The notes below the pieces were generated by a model. It did no database searches, was not told where the DNA came from, and was given only the letters and a program-made list of their open reading frames with translations. A stretch of 64,000 nt of DNA from Aphrocallistes beatrix (lineage: Eukaryota; Porifera; Hexactinellida; Sceptrulophora; Aphrocallistidae): contig OY725498.1 in NCBI GenBank assembly GCA_963281255.1, forward strand, positions 1,984,001 to 2,048,000, written 5' to 3'. The position numbers were made by a program, and so were the translations under genes. How positions within the stretch are numbered: position 1 is the first letter of the stretch; every line of letters begins with the position of its first letter. Below, in pieces: positions 33,090 through 43,690 of the stretch.

Positions 33090-35336
33090 ATGGCGAGTAA
33101 CTGGGATTCAGGCCAGGGTAATTATACTGTTGGGGGCAGAGAAGGTGAACCTAATCGCTATAATAGTAACCCTTATGAACAGCCAAGGCCCAAGCACAGT
33201 GGCAGTTTCAAGGGTGGTTTCAGAAGTGAGGGATCTAATCACCAATATCGAGACGAATACCATCATCAACCATCCCACCATCCAGGCGATGGGAGAAGTT
33301 CCCAAGGTGGACTCGAGAGAGACTATAACGGGGGAGGCCAAGGAAGAGACCATATGGGAGGAGGCCAAGGAAGAGACCATATGGGAGGAGGCCAAGGAAG
33401 AGACCATATGGGAGGAGGCCGAGGAAGAGACCATATGGGAGGAGGCCGTGATAGAGATTATTATAGTGAAAAAGGCCATGGTAGAGATCGTTATAGTGGA
33501 GGGGGTCGTAGTCGGGAATATAACGGAGGAGGGCATGGTAGAGATTATAGTGGAAGAGAACGAGATAGAGGATATAATAGAGATAATGGAGGAAACCATT
33601 ATGAGACAAATCCGAACGAAAGGTATGGCTCTCGATCACAACAGCATATTATTCCCAACCCATACCAATCTGAAGCAGGAAGATACGGCTCCAGTAGGAG
33701 AGATGGGGGAAGTGGTGAAGGATACGGCCATGTGTCTAGAGGCCGGAGCAGTGAGAGCAGCGGGCGTGGTGAGAACAGAGAAGCCACTCCTTCTATGGCC
33801 TATCAATCTCCTTCGAACAGGCCAAGAGATGAGGAGGACATATTCGATACAATCCCACAAGGAGCTAATTTTAGCCACTACGATAGCCAAAAGTTCGAAA
33901 TAACTGGTGACGATGCTCCAGCCTCTATTACTACTTTTGATGAAGCCTCTCTCAGCCAAACAGTGAAGGAAAACATTGCCAAGTCTAACTACCATGCGAT
34001 GACTCCCATTCAAAAATGCGCAATCCCGGTTATCCTAGCTGACAGAGACCTCATGGGATGCGCCGAAACTGGATCTGGGAAGACGGCTGCGTTTCTTATT
34101 CCTATTATCTCTATGATGTTGAAACAGTCCATGTACTCCAATCCGAACATAGATGGATGTCTCTCTCCGACCACTCTGATTCTAGCTCCCACTAGGGAGC
34201 TCGCCCTTCAGATCTACCAGGAGAGCCAGAAATTCGCTTTCTCGAGCCAAATGAAGACAGGAATTTACTACGGCGGAACATCTCTCATGCATCAGCAGCG
34301 TGTACTGAGTGAGGGCTGTCATATCCTGGTGGCGACTCCAGGCAGACTATTGGATTGTCTGGAAAAGAAAAAGGTAACTCTTTCTCAAGTGAGGTTTCTA
34401 GTCATTGATGAGGCGGATCGTATGCTTGACATGGGATTCATTCCTTCAGTTAAAACTATCGTTTTCAACTTTGATTTGCCCAATAAAACACATAGAAGGA
34501 CCATTATGTTTAGTGCAACATTCCCAGATGAGATTCAAAGGATCTCATGCGACTTTTTGAGTAGGAAATATTTGTTCGTGACTGTTGGAAAGAGTGGGGC
34601 TCCAGTTAATGCGATCAAGCAGAAAATCCTGTGTGTATCCCAATCAGATAAACTCAATAAACTAATGGAACTGTTAGTTCAGTTGCAAGGACAGAAAGTT
34701 CTCGTTTTCGTAGAAAATAAACGTCAAGCTGACCTCTTAGCTAGCCAGGTGTGTCAGGAGCACATGCAAGCTACTTCCATTCATGGCAGTCGTATGCAGC
34801 AGGAGCGCGAGCAAGCTCTATTTGAGTTTAAGTCTGGAAGAAGAGCGATTTTAATTGCAACCGCTGTAGCTGCGAGAGGGCTTGACATTAAGAAGGTGGA
34901 CCATGTGATTAACTATGACCTTCCACGCTCTGATATGAACGAATACGTACATCGTATTGGGAGAACGGGGAGAATTGGGAACAGCGGTATGTCCACTTCT
35001 TTCTTCGATCCACGTATCGACGCCTGCGTTGCTCGAAGTCTCGTCCATTTCTTAGCCATGTCCGAACAGGAGGTACCCGTTTTCTTGGATGAAATCGCTT
35101 ATAATGCAATCGGTACCAACACAGGGGTTGGACCAAGCTGTGGAGAATTTGGAGGTACAGACTACAGAAATCATTCTTCCCCTCGGTCGAGAGAACACAG
35201 TCATCAAAGTTTCCGGCCTGATGTTCAGGGAAGTTATGATCAACATCCTATGGAGCAAACCCCTCTTCGTGCCCCTCCCACCAACCCAGCTCAGTCTTCC
35301 CCAAAACAAGATTCAAAGGACTCAGCTTGGCACTAA
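33090..35336 (+). CDS. DDX3: DEAD-box RNA helicase, DDX3/PL10 (Vasa-related) type
   Basis: One uninterrupted frame of 748 residues. Residues 1-230 are Gly/Arg/Ser-rich, with four 9-residue units GGGQGRDHM (about 81-118). The helicase core has the Q motif (F283...TPIQ308), motif I AETGSGKT (325-332; AQTGSGKT is usual), PTREL (367-371), TPGRL, DEAD (440-443), SAT (475-477), VLVFVENKRQAD, ATAVAARGLDI (590-600) and HRIGRTGR (621-628). All catalytic motifs are intact. ATAVAARGLDI with a C-terminal EFGGTDYR favours DDX3/PL10 over Vasa (usually ATSVAARGLDI, acidic tail). Family role: ATP-dependent RNA remodelling in translation and, in many animals, germ-line granules. The lack of introns is unusual for this family and could reflect retroposition or a compact genome. 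An acceptor-like site lies 25 bases upstream of the ATG. Confidence 0.93.
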   Translation: MASNWDSGQGNYTVGGREGEPNRYNSNPYEQPRPKHSGSFKGGFRSEGSNHQYRDEYHHQPSHHPGDGRSSQGGLERDYNGGGQGRDHMGGGQGRDHMGGGQGRDHMGGGRGRDHMGGGRDRDYYSEKGHGRDRYSGGGRSREYNGGGHGRDYSGRERDRGYNRDNGGNHYETNPNERYGSRSQQHIIPNPYQSEAGRYGSSRRDGGSGEGYGHVSRGRSSESSGRGENREATPSMAYQSPSNRPRDEEDIFDTIPQGANFSHYDSQKFEITGDDAPASITTFDEASLSQTVKENIAKSNYHAMTPIQKCAIPVILADRDLMGCAETGSGKTAAFLIPIISMMLKQSMYSNPNIDGCLSPTTLILAPTRELALQIYQESQKFAFSSQMKTGIYYGGTSLMHQQRVLSEGCHILVATPGRLLDCLEKKKVTLSQVRFLVIDEADRMLDMGFIPSVKTIVFNFDLPNKTHRRTIMFSATFPDEIQRISCDFLSRKYLFVTVGKSGAPVNAIKQKILCVSQSDKLNKLMELLVQLQGQKVLVFVENKRQADLLASQVCQEHMQATSIHGSRMQQEREQALFEFKSGRRAILIATAVAARGLDIKKVDHVINYDLPRSDMNEYVHRIGRTGRIGNSGMSTSFFDPRIDACVARSLVHFLAMSEQEVPVFLDEIAYNAIGTNTGVGPSCGEFGGTDYRNHSSPRSREHSHQSFRPDVQGSYDQHPMEQTPLRAPPTNPAQSSPKQDSKDSAWH
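33331..33447 (+). repeat. 27-bp coding minisatellite
   Basis: About four near-identical 27-bp units (each containing GGCCAAGGAAGAGACCATAT) encode the GGGQGRDHM repeats of the helicase N-terminus. The high DNA identity points to recent expansion or homogenisation. Confidence 0.9.
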
Positions 35337-35576
35337 CTGTTCTATTTCTCCATTAATTAACAGCTCAATTTATTAGATTGGTATATTGTTATGCATAAAC
35401 CTAACTTCTACGCGTGAGTAACTTGATACTGATAAGTCTGTTATGCATCTTTCTCCCCTTGTTCAGAATATAGGTTATCCCTTGTATTTTTTCAAATTAA
35501 AACTAACAATTTCCACAATTTCATTTTTCAATTTTCTTAAAAATATGTGTTTCAATGTGTCTGTGACGTATGTACC
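35337..35576. other. Helicase 3' region
   Basis: AT-rich, no gene. No canonical AATAAA is obvious; CAAATTAAAACTAAC near 35493 is the nearest A-rich candidate. Confidence 0.35.
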
Positions 35577-36006
35577 ATAGGCGCCAAGTTTTGGAAAATA
35601 GAATAAAACCTTGGGGGCCAAAAGCGAGCGACGGTAAGGGGGGTCTGGGGGCTTGCCCCCCCGAAAAATTTTTAAATCTTAGATGCTCAAATATTGATAT
35701 ACAACTATTGTTGTTACCTAGGGAAAAGGAAATCTCGGACTATAGTGGAAGAAAAATGTAATTGGGGTATATATTTAGACTCAATTAACATCATTTTGCA
35801 GGGTTGGCAGGTTTTGTCCACTTGGACAAAACCTAGTGGTTTTAACCAGGTTAAAACCGTCCTGTCCAAAACCTCTTGGGTGGACAAAACTGGACAAAAC
35901 CTCAAAAAAGTGCCGGATTGGAAAATCCTAGATAAACCCATGCGAAAAGGAGCACCTAACAAACTCCTTAGATGCATGGTGGTTAACCGATTAACCGAAT
36001 CCAACC
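35577..36006. mobile_element. hAT-like MITE, composite
   Basis: CATAGGCGCCAAGTTTTGG opens a ~210-bp stretch that recurs in reverse complement at 48.03-48.26 kb. From about 35800, CAGGGTTGGCAGGTTTTG ... CCAACCTTG looks like a second element inserted in it, containing the palindrome GGTTTTGTCCA/TGGACAAAACC. A piece AAAAAGTGCCGGATTGG recurs near 47.91 kb. Confidence 0.6.
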
Positions 36007-36544
36007 TTGTGTGGAGTTGTGGACCCATATTATAAACCACTGCTAAGATTTGTGATTTCTGTGTTAGTAATTATTTTAAAAATTCTGCCAAATAAAACTG
36101 TCTTTAATCGAACTACCCTTTTGTTGCAAAAATATACCAAGAATGATAGATTAGTGGATATAATTAATTCATATGATATGCATATACAATAGGTGATCAT
36201 GATTATTTAGAATCGCTTTTGTCTCATCAACTAAGAATATTAGGAGAAGGCCTACAAGGAAGAGGGAGGAGAGGTGTAGGCCTATAGTGAGGAATGGTTG
36301 GTGGTTGTGGTGGAGTGGGGAGAAGAGGAGAATTGGGATTCGAGACTCAAGTGGGACATAATTGCATAATTGGCTTCATTCACTATAACATGATTTTCCC
36401 ATAGACTTTGGCTTATAACAGAAAAATCAGTGTAACTCAGTCAATTTTTGTCCGATTTTGAATCTATTTAGTTCATTCTTCATATCTCAACAAGCTCTAT
36501 AACACCTTTATCCAAATCGGATGATAAAGGTTCCGGTCCAAAAC
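36007..36544. other. Intergenic
   Basis: No gene. A purine-rich stretch (GGAAGAGGGAGGAGAGG and similar) lies at 36240-36340. Confidence 0.4.
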
Positions 36545-36670
36545 TATAGTTGTACCCATTATTTTTCATGCGATTTATAGTGTTGTAGACGGTCGCTAAA
36601 GACACGTTCAATATCTCCTTGATCTCCTTTGGCGTATGTTTTTCTGATTCCCAAAGTACTTATACCCGGA
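36545..36670 (-). mobile_element. Tc1/mariner transposase fragment (helix-turn-helix part)
   Basis: The minus strand reads KHTPKEIKEILNVSLATVYN then TINRMKNNG, matching the N-terminal DNA-binding helices of Tc1/mariner transposases (REIA..L.VS..TV...I). No catalytic domain follows. A decayed fragment. Confidence 0.55.
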
Positions 36671-37117
36671 ACTCATGTTGATTCACTATCAATGATCTAA
36701 ATCTAATTATATTGGGAAAATTTAATTTAAAGTATAACTTCATAATTGAAATTCATTAGGAATATTTCGAAAATTTGTAAAAAGAGAAGAAATAAACTCA
36801 GATACGTATAACTAAAATAAATATCTAGCTTACTATCGTAATTAAAGGAATAAAGTCGTGACATTAAAACTTTACTATTCATAGTCATATAAGAAAGTAC
36901 CTTTTTCTAAATAATTATGATCACCTAATGTAGCTACGTACAATGCAATCAACGATGTACTATTATGCTCATATTAAATGATTCGTGAACACTCATTTGG
37001 TAACATGATCATGCAGTCACTAATTAGCTTGTGATGCATAAAGCCTAAATTCAAATAAATATATATATATTACCAGTCCATGGAAGATTTGCATAGGTAG
37101 ATGGTAGATAGTGTGCT

Positions 37118-40033
37118 ATGAATTCCAATACAAATGATCGGAACACTGGTGCCTCGGCTAAAATCCCCGAGGATAGACATTACTTCATAGTTCGGAATTT
37201 GATCGATGCAGCACAGTCAGGTGATGAGAGACAAGTTACAGCCATAATAAAGAGATGCTCCAATTTTCAGAAGCAGATCCTAGACTCTCGCAACGATTGG
37301 GGTTCCACGGCTCTCCATCACGCTGCAGAAGGTGGTCATTTGAGTGTAGTTAAAATTCTTGTTTGTGCACGTGCTTCAGCCACTATCCTCAATAACCAAG
37401 GAGAAACTTGCCTACACCGTGCCACATTCGCGAGACAGACAGCTGTCGTCAGCTACCTCGCCTCCAAATGTCCAGATGCTATAGATGTACCCAGCGATGC
37501 GGGTGCTACGGCCCTGCACTACGCAGCGAAGTACGGGTACCTTCCTATAGCTAAGCACCTTATCAAGCATGGCGCTTCTCTTGACAAAGAGAATAACATC
37601 GGCGAGACGCCACTAGCGGTTGCGGACAGGTACAAACATATAGACGTGTTCATTTTGATTCACAAAGAACAGGAAAGAAGAGAAGACACAGCCGTCTCCG
37701 AGATAAACTCGCTCGAGAACGACGTAGTGGATGCATATAATAAATCTATCAAGTACGCCCTCAAGCCGGACCACAGGTTCCTTATGATGATCGTTGGTGG
37801 AGCTCGCTGCGGAAAGACTAATCTGAAATATGCTCTGACTGGTGAGTTCCACATGCAGAAAGGAACTGACACCCCACCCACACAGGGGATACATGCCGAC
37901 CCATCAGTTTGTAGGATTAGATCCAAACAGTATAAGGATTGGATCGCAGAGCCGAGCCCAAACACCAACATGAACCTGGCCGTGCAGCGAGTTAAACTGG
38001 AATATAGTGACCTCGTAATACGGAAAATGTTAGTTGAACTAAAGTACAAGCGGTGTCAAATCCAAAAGAAGAAGTTCGCAAAATCCTACACTTCGACTCA
38101 TCCAGATCCTCCTCCCTTCACCGCTTCTTACGTAAATCCTACGAAGGGTGTCAAATTTATAGATTCTATTCATTCCACTACATTTAACAATGTGGCACCA
38201 GAAGAGGAGTTATCTTCCCCCTGTGGCTCTCCCCCATTAGGCACTCATTCAGATGCACCATCCCAAAAGAATCATCCCAAAGATCAAGTTACTTTTAGTC
38301 CTTACCTTAAAGAGTCAATCTTAGACGTGAGTATTCTGAACAGGCTGCACTTCCGCTGGGCTAACGAAGTCTTTCAGAAGACACCCTATCCAGAGGAGAC
38401 CGACTACCTTTCTCTTAATTTCTGGGATTTCAGTGGAGATTCTAAGTTCCATATTTTTGCTCCTTTTTTCTTCTGTGGTCGTTCAGGTTATATTGTTACC
38501 TACAATTCGATTAAACTCTATGAAGAACATACTAGAGCTAAGGCAGAACCAGACGCTGTCTCTGAAACAGAAGAAGGACTGTTATTCTGGTTCTCGCTCA
38601 TCTCGTCAATTTTATCTCCTAGTTCTATCTACCTTGACGCCCTAACACCTGCTAAGTCCGAGATAGCTTGGACTCCTGCTGTCATTACGGTGGGAACCCA
38701 TTCTGATCAACTGGAAAGCCCAGAAACTCAAAAAGCTGTAAAGTTGCTGGTACGAAATATCATAAACAAGCATCGTAGGGAATTCTCATTCTATATTCGC
38801 GATCCTATCTATACATTCTTACTCAATACGAGGGAGGACGAACAGTTCATTGAAGAAAGTGAGGAAGCAGGCGCAGAGATGAAACCTTTGCACTTTTTGA
38901 GAAGAGACATTGAGAATTTGGCTTTCGAAATCCCTTTATTAAGGCAGCCTATTCCACTTCAATGGTCTCAGTTCGAAAGGATTATCTACGAACTGCGAGA
39001 GCAGAGAAAGGAAGTGAACACTCTCAAGAATGTCATTAACCACATATCAGATCAGGCTCAGATTCGCGAGCCGATGGAGGTGATACCAATGCTCTCTTAT
39101 TTCCACGATATCGGCATGATTCTTTTCTATAGTAAACATCCTATTCTCCGTCAATATATCATTCTGGAGCCCCAGTTCTTTGTTGACCTAGTGGCAAATC
39201 TTATTAACCCTACTAAGAGTTTCACTAACTCTGTATCGAAAGATGCCAAGGCACAACTACACACCACTGGTCGTCTAATTGACAAATTCCGCATGTGTGC
39301 TTGGGTGGACATTCCTTTAGGCGAGGAATCGGAACAAATGGTAATAGAAATACTAGAAGTCATGAATATAATTGCGCAACCAAAGATCTGGAAGAGCATT
39401 AAGACAAAGGTAGATATATTCTATGCTCACTCCTTTGTAGAAAGGAAATCTCCACCCAGTTTTCAAAAGGACTTGAAAGAGATGGGCAGAATATCTCCTC
39501 TGTACTTCTTATTTCAATGCAAGCATCTGCTCAAGAATCTCTTTACTTATCTTATATGCGCTTGCATCAAAGAGGGGATTCGAGAACCGGAGTTATATGT
39601 AGATGTTGCTTACATCACTCTTGAGACCATCACATTATGCCTCTTCCTAGAGTCGGAAGCAATTGGATTCTCAATCATCCCTGAGGCTACTTCTGCTTAT
39701 GGCGGTACTGAAGAAGATATATCGGGTTCTCCTCGAACAATTACTCCTGGCCTTGAAGACACGGGGTTTTTGGATCTCAATAATCTTCTCTATGACATAG
39801 GCTGTTCTCTTTCAATTCCTACCATCTTTACAGATCTGAAGGAGAAGTGTCGCTTCATTCGGAATGCTCTCGAGAATCAAATAAAACAGATTCTAAAAAT
39901 TTGGTTTCCTAACCTCAGGTACTGGCTGTGCTATGTGGATGAAGGCATTAAAAATAGCAACGTCTTCGTGAAGCTAGGTCGGGGTAAGAGAAACCTAGAC
40001 AAGGCTCCAGACAGTGTGCAAATATGGTTTTAG
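37118..40033 (+). CDS. Ankyrin-Roc-COR protein (ROCO family)
   Basis: Single intact frame of 971 residues. Ankyrin repeats cover about 27-183 (for example GSTALHHAAEGGHLSVVKIL, GATALHYAAKYGYLPIAKHL). The Roc GTPase has a P-loop GGARCGKT (227-234), a TQGI switch (255-258), G3 DFSG (437-440) and G4 THSD (527-530). About 200 residues lie between P-loop and G3, several times the normal spacing, and the insert is basic then Pro/Ser-rich. A COR domain follows from about 610 (MLSYFHDIGMILFYSKHPIL, ILEPQFFVDLV). The C-terminal ~200 residues are not assigned. There is no kinase and no death domain, unlike the DAPK-type gene 11 kb downstream on the other strand, which shares the ankyrin-Roc-COR plan. 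Roc-COR units normally dimerise and act as regulated scaffolds. It lacks introns and may be a retro-derived or independently expanded ROCO copy. Confidence 0.85.
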   Translation: MNSNTNDRNTGASAKIPEDRHYFIVRNLIDAAQSGDERQVTAIIKRCSNFQKQILDSRNDWGSTALHHAAEGGHLSVVKILVCARASATILNNQGETCLHRATFARQTAVVSYLASKCPDAIDVPSDAGATALHYAAKYGYLPIAKHLIKHGASLDKENNIGETPLAVADRYKHIDVFILIHKEQERREDTAVSEINSLENDVVDAYNKSIKYALKPDHRFLMMIVGGARCGKTNLKYALTGEFHMQKGTDTPPTQGIHADPSVCRIRSKQYKDWIAEPSPNTNMNLAVQRVKLEYSDLVIRKMLVELKYKRCQIQKKKFAKSYTSTHPDPPPFTASYVNPTKGVKFIDSIHSTTFNNVAPEEELSSPCGSPPLGTHSDAPSQKNHPKDQVTFSPYLKESILDVSILNRLHFRWANEVFQKTPYPEETDYLSLNFWDFSGDSKFHIFAPFFFCGRSGYIVTYNSIKLYEEHTRAKAEPDAVSETEEGLLFWFSLISSILSPSSIYLDALTPAKSEIAWTPAVITVGTHSDQLESPETQKAVKLLVRNIINKHRREFSFYIRDPIYTFLLNTREDEQFIEESEEAGAEMKPLHFLRRDIENLAFEIPLLRQPIPLQWSQFERIIYELREQRKEVNTLKNVINHISDQAQIREPMEVIPMLSYFHDIGMILFYSKHPILRQYIILEPQFFVDLVANLINPTKSFTNSVSKDAKAQLHTTGRLIDKFRMCAWVDIPLGEESEQMVIEILEVMNIIAQPKIWKSIKTKVDIFYAHSFVERKSPPSFQKDLKEMGRISPLYFLFQCKHLLKNLFTYLICACIKEGIREPELYVDVAYITLETITLCLFLESEAIGFSIIPEATSAYGGTEEDISGSPRTITPGLEDTGFLDLNNLLYDIGCSLSIPTIFTDLKEKCRFIRNALENQIKQILKIWFPNLRYWLCYVDEGIKNSNVFVKLGRGKRNLDKAPDSVQIWF

Positions 40034-40319
40034 TTCGTCTAATAACTCTAATAGATATAATTAACTTATTGCATGATACTGATCTATGAATATACGTATT
40101 ACAATAGTGAATCTTAGCACCTGAGAGTACATGGCCTATGGGCTATCTTATTTACATGGCCCATGGGCTATCTTATTTATAACATATTGAGAATTGATTT
40201 ATGACAAGTGCAGCGCAAAGCATTCCATTTACTAAGGCAGTGCTTCTCAGCCCTTTTCTCATTGAGGGCAGGCTTAAATATAATTACATTTTCAGGCCAC
40301 ACCTGTATATGTTATATTA
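40034..40319. other. 3' flank of the ankyrin-Roc-COR gene
   Basis: A short direct repeat, ATGGGCTATCTTATTTA, occurs twice near 40137-40182. Nothing else seen. Confidence 0.4.
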
Positions 40320-41043
40320 CAAGCGCGGTTCGCTTGCTTGCGCTGCGCGGCTGGCGGATACTTTGTGTCCGCTGGAGGCCCCCTTTGGGAACCTAAGCCC
40401 ACATGAATTAATTATGAGGGAGATATCTCTAAATACGTCTGTCTTCATGTTATAATCGATATCACCGAATTTGTCAATTTTTCACTTTTTGATGCATAAT
40501 GACGTCATAACGGAATGACGAGTCATCATTTTTTGATGAGACTTTTAACATAATTGAGATATATTAATAATTTAATATACACATTCTATTAAAATTTTAG
40601 CCTTATATCACCTAAAAACACACACAAAAAAAGAGTTCTAGCCGAAAAACTGAAAATTCTAAATATAAAAAAGGTGAAAAGTCATCATTCCATTAGGTGC
40701 CGACATCTTCGTCTGAGGTCAGAACTTAGTGGAGCCATAACCAAAAGATTCCAATATACCAAAAATCAACTTTCAGTGCCTGGCAGTTTCTTCAATCAAT
40801 TCGTTATAGATATATATACGGGTAGGTAATGCGGAAATGGTTCGACTTTTCGAAAAAGGAAATAGTTCGAATTGCAGATTTAGGAAATAGTTCTACTTTT
40901 TATCATTAGGATTAATGGTGGTTTTCATGTGAACTATTTCCTTTTTTGGAAAGAACTATTTCCGGTTATTGTGCGAACTATTTCCACCATACCATACGTA
41001 TATTTTATATATATAAACATTAATCGAGTTTTAATAGTGAGGA
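40320..41043 (-). mobile_element. Element A copy 6 with a nested insertion in its TA tract
   Basis: CAAGCGCGGTTCGC at 40320 (flank A) to AATAGTGAGGA at 41043 (flank T). TGACGTCA lies near 40502. Between the TA tract and the tip, about 40815-40998 is foreign: GGAAATGGTTCGACTTTTCG, repeated GGAAATAGTTC and inverted GAACTATTTCC. Confidence 0.85.
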
Positions 41044-41908
41044 TATTCAATTAGTATATCTGCATATAACCTTGCTATAGAGGCGGGAAGAGGTGCCTGC
41101 ATTTGTTAGTTTTATCTCAACTGTCACTTGTTAGAATCGTTTTCTAGACTACTTAGAATTTAATATCAGATATTTTCCAAGACATTGATTCCTATAAGTA
41201 GTTTCCTGATTAAATTAACATACATTAAAATATTGAATATTGGATATGAGAAATAGCTTTGAGATTTCGTTCTATGTAGTAGTATATATACTTTTTGGTG
41301 AGATGAAATAAGATTTAATTGATATTGAGTAAGCTGAAACATAAATCAAGAATAAATAAATTGAACTAATGAATATAATGGAAAAACATGGAAATTTAAA
41401 TGACTTCAGCTTGTAAATATTTGGAAACGGCTTTCGACTATAGCATACAACATTTATTAATTCCTGAATTTTTTTTTTCTTCATCGGATAATTTAGAATC
41501 GCTTGAGTAATTTATCTTGCGAATTTATGTTGCCAATCGTATGGCTAATCGCTTTAATATATTCCATTGGGTTATACTCACCACAAGACAACTTCTGTTT
41601 GCAAATACGTACGTACTTTACGTTTACTATTATTAATATCTCGCTATTTTCGTGGTTTGCTGATTTCTCTGTTCATTCGTAATAGTCCTATATCATGATC
41701 TGTACCCTGGATAATGTCATTGAGAGTTTCCATAAAAGTCCATATCCTTGGTTGGCAATTTCTTATTATAGATTTGTGCTTAGTGTGACAACTCTCCGCA
41801 CCATTATTTTTCCAGCGATGTTGATTTCATAAATGGAAAGTTCCTTGGGAGATATTTGTCATATCAATCGTTTTTAGCAATAATTTCTAAGTTACATTTC
41901 AACATTAT
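41044..41908. other. Intergenic
   Basis: No gene or element recognised. Confidence 0.4.
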
Positions 41909-42390
41909 TCGCTTGCTTGCGGTGCGCGGCTGGCGGACACTTTGTGTCCGCCGGAGGTGCCTAGGTTCACATTGATTAATTATAAGGTAGATAACATCTC
42001 TAAATACGTCTATCTTGCTGTTATAATCGATATCGCTCGAAAAACCACCAAATTTGTCAATTTTTAAATTTTTGATGCGTAATGATGACGTGATAACACA
42101 GTGATGAGTAATTATTTTTTTATCAGAATTGTATCATTTGTGAGATATATTAATATGCACATTCTATTAAAATTTCAGCCTTATATATCACCTATTTCTA
42201 ATTATAAAAAAAGGTGACAATGAAGTCATAATTCCATTATGAGTCGACATTTTCGTCTGAGGTCAGAACTTAGTGGAGCCATATCCAAAAGACTCCCATA
42301 TTCCAAAAATCAGCTTTCTGTGTCTGGCAGTTTCTTCAATCAATTAGTTACATATATATACTATATAAATAAACATTTATCGAGTTTTAA
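41909..42390 (-). mobile_element. Element A copy 7, both tips clipped
   Basis: It begins within the GCTTGCTTGCG part, keeps the GGCGGACAC/GTGTCCGCC stem, the body and the TA tract, and stops in CGAGTTTTAA. The CRE site is mutated (GATGACGTGA). Confidence 0.8.
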
Positions 42391-42503
42391 CCCTAGATTA
42401 TTGAAAACTCACGATATCGCGGATGTCTCCAGCCATTTTCAATGGGAAAGAAGCCATAAAGTTGTACCACTGTGGTACATTTCAGTAGTCTTATTAATAG
42501 TAA

Positions 42504-42733
42504 CAAGCGCGATTCGCTTGCTTGCGCTGCGCGGCTGGCGGACACTTTGTGTCCGCCGGAGGCGCCCTTCGGGCGCCTGGGATCACATTGATTAATTATA
42601 ACGGGGATAACAGCTCTAAATATGTCTGTCCTACTGTTATAATCGATATTGCACGAAAAATTAACAAATTTCAAATTTGTCAATTTTTAAAATTTTTGAT
42701 GTGTAATGATGACGTCATAACAGAGTGATGAGT
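42504..42733 (-). mobile_element. Element A copy 8, 3' half
   Basis: CAAGCGCGATTCGCTTGC at 42504 (flank A), both GC stems perfect, then body up to CATAACAGAGTGATGAGTC including TGACGTCA. It lies 113 bp from copy 7 in the same orientation. Confidence 0.82.
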
Positions 42734-42784
42734 CCTCTACCATATAGAATCATTGAGATCTTGTTCCTATCGTAAATACTAATA

Positions 42785-43690
42785 TGATGGTTCAATATTC
42801 TCATAGTCTGTATTTAGAGCATGCTTCAGAATTTGCTCCATTCCTTGCTGAAAAATAAGGATTATATTCTTCCCATCATTTTGTGCTTGAGCTTCAGGGA
42901 AGTGGAACAAAATTTTCTCTTTGAAAAGGACTTTGTTCACTTCAGTATCAATTCAAAACTCTTTTAAACGTTTTTCAAAAAGATAGCGCAGATATACAAA
43001 TTTGAAACAGAAAGTGCCATCTTTTCCAGCACTTTCTATATAAGTGACCAGCTCAGTAAACACTCTGGCCTTATTTTGCTTCTCTTCAATTTAGCAGTCT
43101 GGTGACTCTTGTTTTTTTCTCAACAAAGATCTGTGGCGATTTCTGAGTTTTGTCAAACAAGCTAGGTGATAGATACTTGGCTTCCAGGGCGATAAGATCT
43201 CCTCCTTCAAGTTTGGCCAGCAATGTAGTATCTTCCAATTCTGTAGCCATCTTCCTGAATTCATAACATTCAATGCCGATGCATTGAATGTTATGAATTC
43301 ATGACAGTACCAGTCTCCTCTCCACATAAAATGCAAGCAAACTTCTCGGGTAACTGTCGCTGTGGGCAGCTTCTTTCCATATCGACACATTGTTTCTCAT
43401 TTCCAACCCTCTTCCTTTTCGCCCTAATAAGCTTGTCCTGGTCAAATTATTTATGACAGGACTTGTGCCAACTGGCCTTATTCTTTACCAAGTCCTCAGC
43501 AGTAATATTCTCTCTCAAATGCCCTAAAGGTACTGGCAATCTGTTTAGCTCACGGAACATGGCAGACCGCTCTAGGAAAGTTTCATATGGAGTCAAAAGA
43601 TTCGAAGATCCTAAAGCATTCAAAGGGCACTTGGGAACTTCCTTGGTGGACTTCTGGCAAATCAAGCATAATTTCCAATCCATGTTTCTG
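42785..43690 (-). pseudogene. Broken copy of a multicopy invertebrate protein family of unknown function
   Basis: The minus strand begins MDWKLCLICQKSTKEVPKCP, with a paired-cysteine start, then RSAMFRELNRLPVPLGHL and KNKASWHKSCHK. Further on, in other frames, come CILCGEETG, MATELEDTTLLAKLEGGDL, CLTKLRNRHRSLLRKK and ELVTYIESAGKDG. I recall this order of segments from repetitive, uncharacterised proteins of marine invertebrates, some of which may be mobile; I cannot name the family. The reading frame is clearly broken in several places. It sits among transposons. Confidence 0.5.

Noticed and set aside
33108-33903. Long frames on both strands over the helicase N-terminus
   Set aside because: The repetitive GGA/GAR-rich codons keep other frames open; only the helicase frame continues into conserved motifs.
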